64,000 bases of DNA from Arthrobacter sp. CDRTa11 (lineage in GTDB: Bacteria; Actinomycetota; Actinomycetes; Actinomycetales; Micrococcaceae): positions 1,922,001 to 1,986,000 of the forward strand of contig NZ_CP044532.1 in the NCBI RefSeq assembly GCF_026427775.1, written 5' to 3'. Below are positions 18,061 to 26,304 of the stretch, one piece after another (position 1 is the stretch's first letter; the number at the start of each line of letters is the position of its first letter). Both the position numbers and the translations under genes were made by a program. The notes beneath the pieces were generated by a model. The model worked only from the letters and a program-made list of their open reading frames with translations, was not told the origin of the DNA and made no database searches.

Positions 18061-18106
18061 TTACGGACTGCCTGCGGACCAAGCGCCGTAGGGCCGTATG
18101 AATTAA

Positions 18107-19531
18107 CTAGACGCCGTAGTAGAGCTCGAACTCGTACGGGTTCGGGCGCAGGGAGAGCGGACGGATCTCGTTCTCGTACTTGTACTCGATCCAGGTGTCG
18201 ATCAGGTCCTGGGTGAAAACGCCGCCGGCCTGCAGGAACTCGTTGTCCTCTGCCAGTGCAGTCAGCGCTTCCTCAAGCGTGCCCGGAGCCTTGGGAATGT
18301 CCTTGGCTTCTTCGGCCGGGAGCTCGTACAGGTCCTTGTCGATCGGAGCCGGGGGTTCGATGCGGTTGCGGATACCGTCGATGCCGGCCATCAGCTGGGC
18401 AGCGAACGCCAGGTACGGGTTGGATGACGGGTCCGGAGCGCGGAACTCGATGCGCTTGGCCTTGGGGTTGGTGCCCGTGATGGGGATACGGATACCGGCA
18501 GAGCGGTTGCCCTGCGAGTAGACCATGTTGACCGGAGCCTCGAAGCCCTTGACCAGGCGGCGGTAGGAGTTCACCGTCGGGTTGGTGAAGGCCAGTACGG
18601 CGGAGGAGTGCTTGAGCAGGCCGCCGATGTACCAGCGGGCCATGTCAGACAGGCCTGCGTAGCCCTTCTCGTCGTAGAACAGCGGCTCGCCACCGTTCCA
18701 CAGCGACTGGTGGCAGTGCATGCCGGAACCGTTGTCAGCGAAGACCGGCTTCGGCATGAAGGTTACGGACTTGCCCCAGGCGTCGGCCGTGTTCTTGACG
18801 ACGTACTTGAACTTCTGCAGGTCATCGGCCGCGTGGGTCAGCGTGGTGAACTTGTAGTTGATTTCAGCCTGGCCGGCGGAGCCAACCTCGTGGTGGCTGC
18901 GCTCGACCTCAAGGCCGGCCTCGTCCAGGGCGACACACATGGCATCGCGCAGGTCCGCCTGCTTGTCAGTGGGGGAAACCGGGAAGTAACCGCCCTTGAC
19001 GGGGGTCTTGTAGCCGAGGTTTCCGCCTTCTTCTTCGCGGCCGGTGTTCCAGTGTGCTTCTTCAGAGTCGATCTTGTAGAAGCTGCCCTGCGGGGTGGAC
19101 TGGTACTGGACGTTGTCGAAGACGAAGAATTCGGCCTCGGGAGCGAAGAACGCGGTGTCCGCGATGCCGGTGGACGCGAGGTAGGCTTCAGCCTTCTCGG
19201 CGACACCACGGGGGTCGCGGTGGTACGGGTCCCCGGTGCGGGGGTTCACGATGGAGAAGTTCAGCGCAAGGGTCTTTTCCATACGGAAAGTGTCCAGGAA
19301 TGCGGTGGTGACGTCCGGGATGAGCTGCATGTCGGATTCGGCGATGCCCTGGAAGCCACGGATGGAGGATCCGTCAAAGAGCTGGCCATTGACGAAGAAG
19401 TCTGCGTCAACGCTCTTGGCCGGCACGTTGAAGTGCTGCTGGACGCCCGGAAGGTCGGTGAAGCGGATATCGACGAATTTAATATCTTCGTCCTGGATGA
19501 ACTTGAGGACTTCGTCCGCAGTCTTGAACAT
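18107..19531 (-). CDS. glnA: Type I glutamine synthetase (main enzyme)
   Basis: A 474-residue dodecameric-type glutamine synthetase, which makes glutamine from glutamate, ammonia and ATP. Signatures are [25 protein letters not shown] (ATP/Glu site) and [15 protein letters not shown]. The adenylylation site is intact: Tyr402 in [11 protein letters not shown], so the enzyme can be controlled by the GlnE in this window. The C-terminus [11 protein letters not shown] is typical of GSI-beta. A strong ribosome site (AAGGAG) precedes the ATG. The promoter carries a double GlnR box. Its terminator has been split by the IS element. Confidence 0.97.
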   Translation of the reverse strand: MFKTADEVLKFIQDEDIKFVDIRFTDLPGVQQHFNVPAKSVDADFFVNGQLFDGSSIRGFQGIAESDMQLIPDVTTAFLDTFRMEKTLALNFSIVNPRTGDPYHRDPRGVAEKAEAYLASTGIADTAFFAPEAEFFVFDNVQYQSTPQGSFYKIDSEEAHWNTGREEEGGNLGYKTPVKGGYFPVSPTDKQADLRDAMCVALDEAGLEVERSHHEVGSAGQAEINYKFTTLTHAADDLQKFKYVVKNTADAWGKSVTFMPKPVFADNGSGMHCHQSLWNGGEPLFYDEKGYAGLSDMARWYIGGLLKHSSAVLAFTNPTVNSYRRLVKGFEAPVNMVYSQGNRSAGIRIPITGTNPKAKRIEFRAPDPSSNPYLAFAAQLMAGIDGIRNRIEPPAPIDKDLYELPAEEAKDIPKAPGTLEEALTALAEDNEFLQAGGVFTQDLIDTWIEYKYENEIRPLSLRPNPYEFELYYGV

Positions 19532-19591
19532 CTATGCTCCTTACGCATATGTAAAATCTGGCTGGCAAGCCATCTGATCCAGCGCAATCGT

Positions 19592-19622
19592 AAAGCAGGG
19601 AAACGCAGAGTTTCCCTGCTTT
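19592..19622. promoter_or_regulatory. 13-bp inverted repeat in the glnA1 leader
   Basis: AAAGCAGGGAAAC (19592-19604) pairs perfectly with GTTTCCCTGCTTT (19610-19622) around a 5-base loop. It lies 61-91 bases upstream of the glnA1 start and downstream of the predicted promoter, so it should be transcribed. No T-tract follows in the glnA1 direction. Confidence 0.6.
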
Positions 19623-19646
19623 GAAGGATTGCTTGAAACTGCTACT

Positions 19647-19700
19647 ACCCTATGGATCCGGCATTTCCCGTCCGTGTCCACATTGTTTCCGGGAGGTTAC
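19647..19700 (-). promoter_or_regulatory. glnA1 promoter with a double GlnR box
   Basis: On the minus strand GTAAC-N6-GAAAC occupies 19700-19685. After exactly six bases GACAC-N6-GAAAT occupies 19678-19663. This is the published actinobacterial GlnR layout gTnAC-n6-GaAAC-n6-gTnAC-n6-GaAAC, perfect in the first box and with two changes in the second. A -10 candidate TAGGGT lies at 19652-19647. The position, upstream of and overlapping -35, suits GlnR activation. Confidence 0.65.
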
Positions 19701-19792
19701 AGAAAGCCCTGATATGCAACGCTATCGAATGTCCAGATGGTGGTCTAACGGGTTCCACACTGTGAACCTCCGTGAGTCGCTAAGCTGGGACG

Positions 19793-20230
19793 GTGGTAGA
19801 TCGTAAAGACATTGGCTCCTGGCTCACCGGACCGGATACTTCAGGCGTTTCCAGATATCCGGGGGAGCGGTTGGGCCTTCCTGAATCGGGGCAGGGATCC
19901 ATTGCCAGGGCAGGACGGCGCATCGTTGCCATCTTTATTGACTGGTGTGTTGCGCTGCTGATCAGCAACTTCGTCTTTGGCGGGGACTCATGGGGAACTC
20001 TTGCCGTCTTTGCCGCAGAACAGATGCTGCTGGTGGGAACCCTTGGCTACAGCATCGGACACCGTGTGGCCGGCATCCATGTGGTGCGGCTTGGCGGCGG
20101 AGCGCCGGGGCCGCTGGCAGGTGTGGTCCGGGCTTTGCTGCTGTGTCTTGTGATCCCGGCTGTCATCTTCGATCCCGATCAGCGGGGCCTGCATGACAAG
20201 GCGATGAACACCGTGCTCATCCGGATGTAG
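19793..20230 (+). CDS. RDD family membrane protein
   Basis: A 145-residue RDD-domain protein, corresponding to the small RDD gene between glnA1 and DUF4191 in mycobacteria. It has an N-terminal soluble segment, then RAGRRIVAIFIDWCVALLIS (the RDD motif region), a second helix LAVFAAEQMLLVGTLGYSIG and a third in VVRALLLCLVIPAVIF, with DPDQRGLHDKAMNTVLI at the end. Function is unknown. The GTG start has TAAGCT at 19781-19786, six bases upstream, so it is probably leaderless. It is divergent from glnA1. Confidence 0.85.
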   Translation: MVDRKDIGSWLTGPDTSGVSRYPGERLGLPESGQGSIARAGRRIVAIFIDWCVALLISNFVFGGDSWGTLAVFAAEQMLLVGTLGYSIGHRVAGIHVVRLGGGAPGPLAGVVRALLLCLVIPAVIFDPDQRGLHDKAMNTVLIRM

Positions 20231-20307
20231 CCGGTGCCTGCTTGGCACCGTGCTTGCCTGCCAAGCTGCGGTCGTTAGGCAGCCCGGTGCCAGAGGACTT
20301 GCTGGGG

Positions 20308-20664
20308 CTAGACGCCGGCAGTTTCCAGCGAATCTTCCGTCACTGCCTCGTGTTCGCTCAGGAGTCCGCGTTTTCCGGCCCAGCGCTCAAAAGCCACCGT
20401 TGCGAACGGGAAAACAGCAGACAGCCCGGCGAACAGGGCCACGGGGAAAGACCAGCGCTGAATCCGCCAGAGGGCGAGAGCGGCGACGCCGTAGCCCACG
20501 AACAGGGCACCGTGGACGGGGCCAGCTATTTCGACGCCAAGTTCGCTGGTTTTGGCGATCCACTTGAAGTACATGCCCACCAGCAGGGCCGCCCAACTGC
20601 ATGCTTCCGCGATGGCCAGAATCCGGAACGCGCGGACTACTGCAGTCTTCAGGGGCATTTTCAC
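20308..20664 (-). CDS. DUF3817 domain membrane protein
   Basis: A 118-residue membrane protein of the DUF3817 family. AFRILAIAEACSWAALLVGMYFKW at the N-terminus and GPVHGALFVGYGVAAL in the middle (conserved EA and PVHG) are family hallmarks. There are three hydrophobic segments (about residues 11-31, 46-65 and 73-93), with an acidic tail. The exact role is unknown. The start is GTG at 20664 or ATG at 20658. It is convergent with the RDD gene and lies downstream of DUF4191, separated from it by a terminator. Confidence 0.82.
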   Translation of the reverse strand: MKMPLKTAVVRAFRILAIAEACSWAALLVGMYFKWIAKTSELGVEIAGPVHGALFVGYGVAALALWRIQRWSFPVALFAGLSAVFPFATVAFERWAGKRGLLSEHEAVTEDSLETAGV

Positions 20665-20727
20665 GTGGTGTCCAATCTAAAGTGGGTTTGTTCAGCTTCT
20701 GGCCGGCCGGACCGGCATGCAGACAAA

Positions 20728-20768
20728 ACCGCCCCGGTGGCCGGTTTGAGCCGGGCAGCCGGGGCGGT
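20728..20768 (-). terminator. Terminator of the DUF4191 gene
   Basis: The 10-bp stem ACCGCCCCGG/CCGGGGCGGT is followed on the minus strand by TTTTGT, 22 bases after the stop codon of the gene at 20790. Confidence 0.75.
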
Positions 20769-20789
20769 TCGTATAGCCAGAGGTGCCTG

Positions 20790-21542
20790 CTAGCGTCCGC
20801 GGTTGGGACGCGCCTTGTAGGGGTCGATGCCCTTGGGGATGGGGAGGCGGGTGCCCAGCGAGGAAATGCGCTTGGAGACGGCGTTGACCTCAAGCTTGGT
20901 GAGTTCCTTGTTCAGCTTGCCCATTTTCTTCGCTACCTGGCTGATGGGGACCTGCCCCTCTCCACGGCCGCTTTCGATCACATGAATGGTGACGTTCGGG
21001 AGAATCCGGGCCAGGCGCTTGCGTTCCGCCTCAACGAGCGGCTTGACGCGGTGGCTGGGCCCTTCGCTGACCAGGACAACACCGGGGCGGCCGATGGCAC
21101 GGAACACGGCATCCTGGGTGCGAGGGTTCACCGACACGGGCTGATCCTCAGTGATCCAGCCGCGCTTCAAGGTGCCGAGGGCGGCACCGGAGGCGCCGGG
21201 CTGGTTCTCGATCTGGGCAAACGCTGCACGTTCGGCCCGCCGGGAGAGGATCAGCGTGGCGCCGAGCAGGCCCAGGGGGATGCCGATGATGAGGCCGGTG
21301 ATCCAGTTTTCCAGCCAGAAACCCACCAGGAAGCTCACAGCCACAACGCCGAGGAATACCAGCAGCATCAGCCACGGGACCATGGGATCGTGGCGGCGGG
21401 TCATATTGAAGACTTCGCCGATCTGCTTTAGCCGGCTTGGCTTCTTGACTTTCGCTTCTTTTGGCTTGCGCGAGAAAAGGCCACGCTTCGGGGCGTCATT
21501 TGCCGCGGGAGTGCTGCTGCTGGAATCAGGGGATTTCGCCAT
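20790..21542 (-). CDS. DUF4191 domain membrane protein
   Basis: A 250-residue conserved actinobacterial membrane protein, equivalent to the Rv2219-type gene next to lipA in mycobacteria. It has a basic N-terminal stretch (KPKEAKVKKPSRLKQIGEVF), two adjacent transmembrane helices around residues 54-98, and a long cytoplasmic domain containing GRPGVVLVSEGPSHRVKPL and HVIESGRGEGQVP. Function is unknown. TAGAAT and a TAAGG site lie just before the ATG. Its fixed place beside lipA-lipB in several genera hints at a link to lipoate or membrane metabolism. Confidence 0.88.
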   Translation of the reverse strand: MAKSPDSSSSTPAANDAPKRGLFSRKPKEAKVKKPSRLKQIGEVFNMTRRHDPMVPWLMLLVFLGVVAVSFLVGFWLENWITGLIIGIPLGLLGATLILSRRAERAAFAQIENQPGASGAALGTLKRGWITEDQPVSVNPRTQDAVFRAIGRPGVVLVSEGPSHRVKPLVEAERKRLARILPNVTIHVIESGRGEGQVPISQVAKKMGKLNKELTKLEVNAVSKRISSLGTRLPIPKGIDPYKARPNRGR

Positions 21543-21628
21543 AGTGCCTTAATTCTACGTGATTGATGCCTGAGGGCCGGACGCCGAAGATTCTCCGGCG
21601 CCGGCCCCCGGCACTACAAATGAGCGAG

Positions 21629-22636
21629 TCAGGAATGCGCTGCGAGCAGTGAGCTGGCTTCCTGGCGGGTGCTGCCGGAGGATTCGATGTGGGCAAGTTC
21701 GGCCGGGATTTCCCAGCCTTTCTTGCGCATCGCGGTGGCCCAGAGCCGGCCGGCGCGGTAGGAGGAACGGACCAGCGGCCCGGACATCACACCCAGGAAG
21801 CCCATCTCGATCGCTTCGTCCTGGAGGTCCACGAATTCCTGCGGCTTGACCCAGCGGTCCACCGGCAGGTGCCGTTCACTCGGGCGCAGGTACTGGGTGA
21901 TGGTGATCAGGTCGCAGCCGGCCTCGTGCAGGTCACGGAGGGCTTCGGAGATTTCCCCACGGGTCTCACCCATGCCCAGGATCAGGTTGGACTTGGTGAC
22001 CATGCCCAGCTTCCTCCCCTGCGTAATGACATCCAGCGACCGGTCATACCGGAACGCCGGGCGTATGCGCTTGAAGATCCGCGGCACCGTTTCGACGTTG
22101 TGCGCGAACACCTCAGGCTTTGAATCGCAGATCGCCTCGATGTGCTCAGGCTTGCCGGAGAAGTCCGGGATCAAAAGCTCGACGCCGGTGCCCGGGTTCA
22201 GTTCGTGGATCTTGCGGACCGTCTCGGCGTACAGCCAGACGCCTTCGTCGGCCAGGTCATCACGGGCCACGCCGGTGACGGTGGCGTAGCGCAGCTGCAT
22301 GGCCTGCACGGACCTGGCCACCTTCGTGGGTTCAAACATGTCCACCGGCGACGGCTTGCCGGTATCGATCTGGCAGAAGTCACACCGCCTGGTGCACTCG
22401 GACCCGCCGATCAGGAACGTGGCCTCCTTGTCTTCCCAGCACTCAAAAATGTTGGGGCAGCCAGCCTCCTCACAAACAGTGTGGAGGCCTTCCTTCTTGA
22501 CCAGATTCTTCAGCTGAACGAACTCAGGACCCATCTGGACCTTGGCCTTAATCCAGTCCGGCTTCCGTTCCACCGGGGTGGCCGCGTTCCGCTGTTCGAT
22601 GCGCAGCATCTTCCGGCCTTCTGGTGCCAGTGTCAC
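21629..22636 (-). CDS. lipA: Lipoyl synthase
   Basis: A 335-residue radical-SAM enzyme that inserts two sulfurs into protein-bound octanoyl groups. The auxiliary cluster motif [12 protein letters not shown] (C-x4-C-x5-C, around residue 54) and the radical-SAM motif CTRRCDFC (C-x3-C-x2-C, around residue 81) are both present. The conserved RSSYRAG serine segment lies near residue 293. The GTG start overlaps the lipB TGA stop (GTGA), so the two genes are translationally coupled. The protein substrate is SucB, encoded at 31105-32898. Confidence 0.96.
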   Translation of the reverse strand: MTLAPEGRKMLRIEQRNAATPVERKPDWIKAKVQMGPEFVQLKNLVKKEGLHTVCEEAGCPNIFECWEDKEATFLIGGSECTRRCDFCQIDTGKPSPVDMFEPTKVARSVQAMQLRYATVTGVARDDLADEGVWLYAETVRKIHELNPGTGVELLIPDFSGKPEHIEAICDSKPEVFAHNVETVPRIFKRIRPAFRYDRSLDVITQGRKLGMVTKSNLILGMGETRGEISEALRDLHEAGCDLITITQYLRPSERHLPVDRWVKPQEFVDLQDEAIEMGFLGVMSGPLVRSSYRAGRLWATAMRKKGWEIPAELAHIESSGSTRQEASSLLAAHS

Positions 22637-23301
22637 AGTAGAGCTCCTTCGGGGCTTGAAACGAGTGCTTCTTCATGCTTGCGGAATTCTTCGACGAGCC
22701 GGTCCGCGATATCGCCCGGGGAGATGTTCCTGCCGGCTTCGATGGACATCGTGGTGACGCCGGCGTCGGTAATGCCACAGGCGATGATCTGGGCATAAGG
22801 TGCCAGATCATTGTTGCAGTTGATGGCAATTCCATGCATTGTGACCCCGTCCAGGACACGGATGCCGATGGCGGCGATCTTCCGGTCCGGGCCCTTGCTG
22901 TCAGCCTTGATCCAGACTCCTGCGCGCCCCTTGATGCGCTCTGCGTTGATGCCGTAGTCAGCCATGACGGCGATCATCATGGCTTCGAGCCGCTCAACGT
23001 AGTCGCGGATGCCGGACCGGTTTTTCAGCTTGAGGATTGGATAGGCCACCAGCTGGCCAGGCCCGTGCCAAGTGAGTTTGCCGCCGCGGTCAACGGGCAC
23101 TACGGGCGTACCGTCGAAAGGCCGCTCGTGGTCTTCGGTTAGCTTGCCGGCCGTATAGACGGCGGCATGTTCAAGGATGAGGACTGTGCTGGGCGCCCCG
23201 GCTGCGACGACTTTGTCATGGAGTTCGCGCTGGATGTCCCAGCCCTTCATGTAATCAACGAAATCCGGTGCAAGACCCAGCGTGGAAAACTCAAGAGTCA
23301 T
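22633..23301 (-). CDS. lipB: Octanoyltransferase
   Basis: A 222-residue LipB, which moves octanoyl groups from acyl carrier protein to lipoyl domains. It has [16 protein letters not shown], the catalytic Lys region [22 protein letters not shown], and the catalytic Cys in [10 protein letters not shown]. The frame is open for a further 380 codons upstream, but that stretch is antisense to a kinase gene. The conserved start MTLEFSTLG, with TAAGCT seven bases before it, marks the true 5' end. It overlaps lipA by four bases. Confidence 0.95.
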   Translation of the reverse strand: MTLEFSTLGLAPDFVDYMKGWDIQRELHDKVVAAGAPSTVLILEHAAVYTAGKLTEDHERPFDGTPVVPVDRGGKLTWHGPGQLVAYPILKLKNRSGIRDYVERLEAMMIAVMADYGINAERIKGRAGVWIKADSKGPDRKIAAIGIRVLDGVTMHGIAINCNNDLAPYAQIIACGITDAGVTTMSIEAGRNISPGDIADRLVEEFRKHEEALVSSPEGALL

Positions 23302-23439
23302 GGCATCCAGCTTAGACCCCGGCCAGCATCGTTCCGGATTAAGTGTGCAACCTCTCACCGGCACCAACGGACTCTTTCCCGCCGGGCGAGCCTGTGGATA
23401 ACTTCTGCAGGAACGGCCAGATTCGGCTAGACATAGGTC

Positions 23440-25308
23440 ATGGATGATTTCAGTGTCCCCGATGTTCCCGGCTATACCGTGGGACGGGAACTGGGCCGGG
23501 GCGCGAGTTCCAGTGTCTGGCTCGTCACTGAAGCACGCTCCGGCCGGGATTTTGCGCTGAAATGCCTGCTGAACGAATCGCCCCGGGATGATCGCTCCGG
23601 GGTTGCCGCGATTCATGAGGCCGTGCGGCGTGAAATCCGCATTCTCTCCGTGCTCGACCACCCGCACCTCATCAAGGCCCACGACGTTGTAAGGCTGTCG
23701 CCGGAGCGCCTGCACCCTGCTGCTCCGGACCACCCGGCTGCTCGGGACAACCCTGCAGCTTCTGACACGCCCGCTGACCCCGGTACAGACGGTCCTGGCC
23801 CTGGCCTGGGCCTGCTGATGGAATATGCCCCCGGAGGCTCCCTGGGCCAGCTGGTGCGCAGCCGCGGAAAGCTCAGCGTCGGCGAAACGGTGACGGTGTT
23901 GACGCCTATTGCCCAGGCTCTTGGCTATCTTCACGGCAGGGGTTTTACCCACTCCGATGTCTCGCCCGGGAACGTGCTTTTCACAGGGCACGGCAAACCC
24001 ATGCTCGCGGACCTGGGGGTCGCCCGGATCGTGGGGGATGCCGCAGCCCTCGCTTGGGAGGGGACAGACGGATTCATGGACCCAGCCCCCGTAGATGCCA
24101 TGCGGGCAGGTCTCCAGCCGGAGCGCGACGTGTATTCCGTGGCAGCGCTCGGGTGGTTTTGCCTCACCGGGGAGCCGCCCAGGAGAACCGCGGACCGGGC
24201 GCCCCTGCCCCTCCTGCGTCCTGATGTCCCGGCCGAGCTTGCCGCGGCGTTGGAGTCCGGCCTCAGCGACGACCGACGTCTGCGGCCCGCCGCCTTTGAA
24301 CTGGCCGCAGCGGTTTACCGCAGTGCTGCACCGCTGCCGGTTGACCTCGGCGGATCGGTCCATGCGACAGTTATTCCCGAGCTGTTGACGCGGCGCCGCA
24401 TGCCTGACCGTCCCGGCAGCGCCGCCGGCAAAACACTCCGCTCCTGGCATCGAAGGCTCTCAACGTCACGATGGTCCGGGCTGGTTGGTGCCCGGCAGGT
24501 CCTGCCCTTTCCCATGGGAAACGAGCCGGCCGCCGCTCCTGCAATCGGGGATAAGCGGGCCGTCACCCCGCCGCGGAATGACCGAACTGCTCAGGCTGTG
24601 CGGGGAAAGCATTCCACCCGGGGAACGCCGAGCCGCCAGGAGCCGCATGTTAGGCCGGGATTGCACGGCCATTCGACGATGCCCTGGAAAGGCCGCGTCT
24701 GGGGGATCCTGCAGCCGGCGGGGGCAGCCGTGGCGGTGCTGGCGGGAGCCATTTGGGCCGCTGGTGCCTTTGGACCCACAGGGGCAGGGCCATCGCTTAC
24801 AGCAGGCCACTCTGCGCCGTCCGCCAGCCCGCAGCCCGCCGCGGATGGATCCGAGTCCACGGGGAGGATCGGAACCTCTGTGGACTTGGATATTCCGGAA
24901 GACGTCGCCGGCCAGCTGCAGTCGGCCAACCCCGCCGAAGCTGTGCATGCGCTGGCCTGGATCAGGTCCCGGGCCTTCAGTTCCGGACGCTTGGAGCTTC
25001 TGGACCAGGTCAATGCGCCCGGTTCGGCCGCCTTTGCCGCTGATGAGCGGGTCAGGGGGCGGCTGAGGGATTCGGGCCATGTCCTGGCCGGTTTTACGAG
25101 CACGATCTCCAGTTCAGACGTCGAGCCGGGGAACTCGTCCAGCCGTGCCGTGGTTACTGTCACCTCCGCAACATCCTCCTACCAGGAAAAGGACGGAACG
25201 GGGGCGATCGTGGCCGCGGCGCCGGCGGGGGAGGCCCAGGAGCTACGGTTGGTGCTTGTATCCGTCAACGGGCGCTGGCATCTCGCGGAAATTCTGCCCG
25301 GACCCTGA
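23440..25308 (+). CDS. Membrane serine/threonine protein kinase
   Basis: A 622-residue protein with an N-terminal Hanks-type kinase domain, one transmembrane helix and an outer domain. The glycine loop is GRGASSSV (residues 19-26), ATP Lys41 lies in FALKC, the catalytic loop is HSDVSPGN (Asp173, Asn178; HSD replaces HRD), and the metal Asp191 lies in DLG. Key catalytic residues are therefore present. Residues about 290-415 are a basic, Pro-rich juxtamembrane segment, the helix is at about 420-443, and the last 160 residues carry no PASTA repeats. TAGACA lies six bases before the ATG. It is divergent from lipB. The signal sensed is unknown. Confidence 0.82.
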   Translation: MDDFSVPDVPGYTVGRELGRGASSSVWLVTEARSGRDFALKCLLNESPRDDRSGVAAIHEAVRREIRILSVLDHPHLIKAHDVVRLSPERLHPAAPDHPAARDNPAASDTPADPGTDGPGPGLGLLMEYAPGGSLGQLVRSRGKLSVGETVTVLTPIAQALGYLHGRGFTHSDVSPGNVLFTGHGKPMLADLGVARIVGDAAALAWEGTDGFMDPAPVDAMRAGLQPERDVYSVAALGWFCLTGEPPRRTADRAPLPLLRPDVPAELAAALESGLSDDRRLRPAAFELAAAVYRSAAPLPVDLGGSVHATVIPELLTRRRMPDRPGSAAGKTLRSWHRRLSTSRWSGLVGARQVLPFPMGNEPAAAPAIGDKRAVTPPRNDRTAQAVRGKHSTRGTPSRQEPHVRPGLHGHSTMPWKGRVWGILQPAGAAVAVLAGAIWAAGAFGPTGAGPSLTAGHSAPSASPQPAADGSESTGRIGTSVDLDIPEDVAGQLQSANPAEAVHALAWIRSRAFSSGRLELLDQVNAPGSAAFAADERVRGRLRDSGHVLAGFTSTISSSDVEPGNSSSRAVVTVTSATSSYQEKDGTGAIVAAAPAGEAQELRLVLVSVNGRWHLAEILPGP

Positions 25309-25337
25309 GTCTGCGCCGCTTCCTGACAGAAGGGAAA

Positions 25338-26231
25338 TCAGTCCTTGGCCGCCACCCAGGCGGCGGCTTGCTGAAGCGTCGGATGCCGCCACTGGAAGCC
25401 AGCGCCCGACAGAACGCGGGGTTCCATGCGCTGGCTCGGCAGCAGCAACTCGTCCGCGAGCTTTCCCATGACAAGGCGCAGCGCGGGTGCCGGAACCCGG
25501 AGAGCGGCGGGCCGGTGCAGGGCCTTCGCAAGCGTAGCCACGAGAGAATTTACATCAGCAGTTTCCGGTGCACAGACGTTGACCGGGCCGTGCAGCGTGG
25601 AGCGGATCAGGAACAGGAAGGCCGCCGCGACATCGGGGAGGGTGATCCAGGGCCAGAACTGCCTGCCGTGTCCCAGCGGGCCGCCCAGCCCCAGCCGGAG
25701 CAGCGGCAGAAGCCTTCCCAGAGCCCCGCCTGCAGGGCTGAGAACCACACCCGTGCGGGGCGTCACCACGCGCACTCCTGTCGACGCCTCCTGTGCCGCG
25801 GCCTCCCACTCAACGCACAACCGGGCAAGGATGCCTGCACCGGAGGATGACCCTTCCCCAAGAAGTGCCGTACCGGCGTCACCGTAGTAGCCGGATGCCG
25901 ATTGGCTCACGAAAACCCGCGGCGGCTGATCCAGGCTTTTCATCGCGTCGGTCAGGGTCTGGGTAGCCCGCAGCCGCGAACTGAACAGTTCCTCTATGCG
26001 GCGGCGCGTCCACGGGCGGTCGCCGATGCCGGCACCCGCGAGGTTGATCACCGCATCGGAAGCGGCCAAAACGCTGGGATCCAGCCGGCCGGCGTCGGGA
26101 TCCCAGCGGACCTCCGATGCCGAGGACGGCGCCCGTCGGACAAGCGGCACGACGTCGTGGCCGGCCTCACGCAGGGAGACGGACAACTGGGTCCCGATCA
26201 GCCCGGAGGCGCCGGCAATCACGATTCGCAT
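25338..26231 (-). CDS. TIGR01777 family epimerase-like protein
   Basis: A 297-residue NAD(P)-binding protein of the extended SDR type, TIGR01777 group (YfcH-like), the counterpart of the nucleotide-sugar-epimerase-like gene near lipB in mycobacteria. The Rossmann motif GASGLIGTQL lies at the N-terminus, INLAGAGIGDRPW around residue 75, FVSQSASGYYGD around 115 and TPRTGVVLSPAGGAL around 150. The C-terminal half carries the DUF1731-like end PRVLSGAGFQWRHPTL. The substrate is unknown. The start chosen is MRIVIAGASG; an in-frame ATG nine codons earlier lies over the opposite gene's promoter. Confidence 0.87.
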   Translation of the reverse strand: MRIVIAGASGLIGTQLSVSLREAGHDVVPLVRRAPSSASEVRWDPDAGRLDPSVLAASDAVINLAGAGIGDRPWTRRRIEELFSSRLRATQTLTDAMKSLDQPPRVFVSQSASGYYGDAGTALLGEGSSSGAGILARLCVEWEAAAQEASTGVRVVTPRTGVVLSPAGGALGRLLPLLRLGLGGPLGHGRQFWPWITLPDVAAAFLFLIRSTLHGPVNVCAPETADVNSLVATLAKALHRPAALRVPAPALRLVMGKLADELLLPSQRMEPRVLSGAGFQWRHPTLQQAAAWVAAKD

Positions 26232-26292
26232 AAACCATCTCACCATGCGGGGCGCCACCCCGGCACCTCCCTCGGGGCCTTCGCGATTTGAC

Positions 26293-26304
26293 TATGATCG
26301 AACG
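26293..26304 (+). promoter_or_regulatory. -10 element of the leaderless tricorn protease gene
   Basis: TATGAT at 26293-26298 is followed by six bases and then the ATG at 26305. No Shine-Dalgarno sequence is present. Confidence 0.6.

Noticed and set aside
22633..24450. 605-residue minus-strand frame containing lipB
   Set aside because: Only the last 222 residues are LipB. The rest is antisense to the kinase gene and has no domain-like sequence; the promoter lies at 23309.
25996..26304. N-terminal extension of the tricorn protease
   Set aside because: It would be antisense to the epimerase gene, and the conserved start with its -10 box is at 26305.
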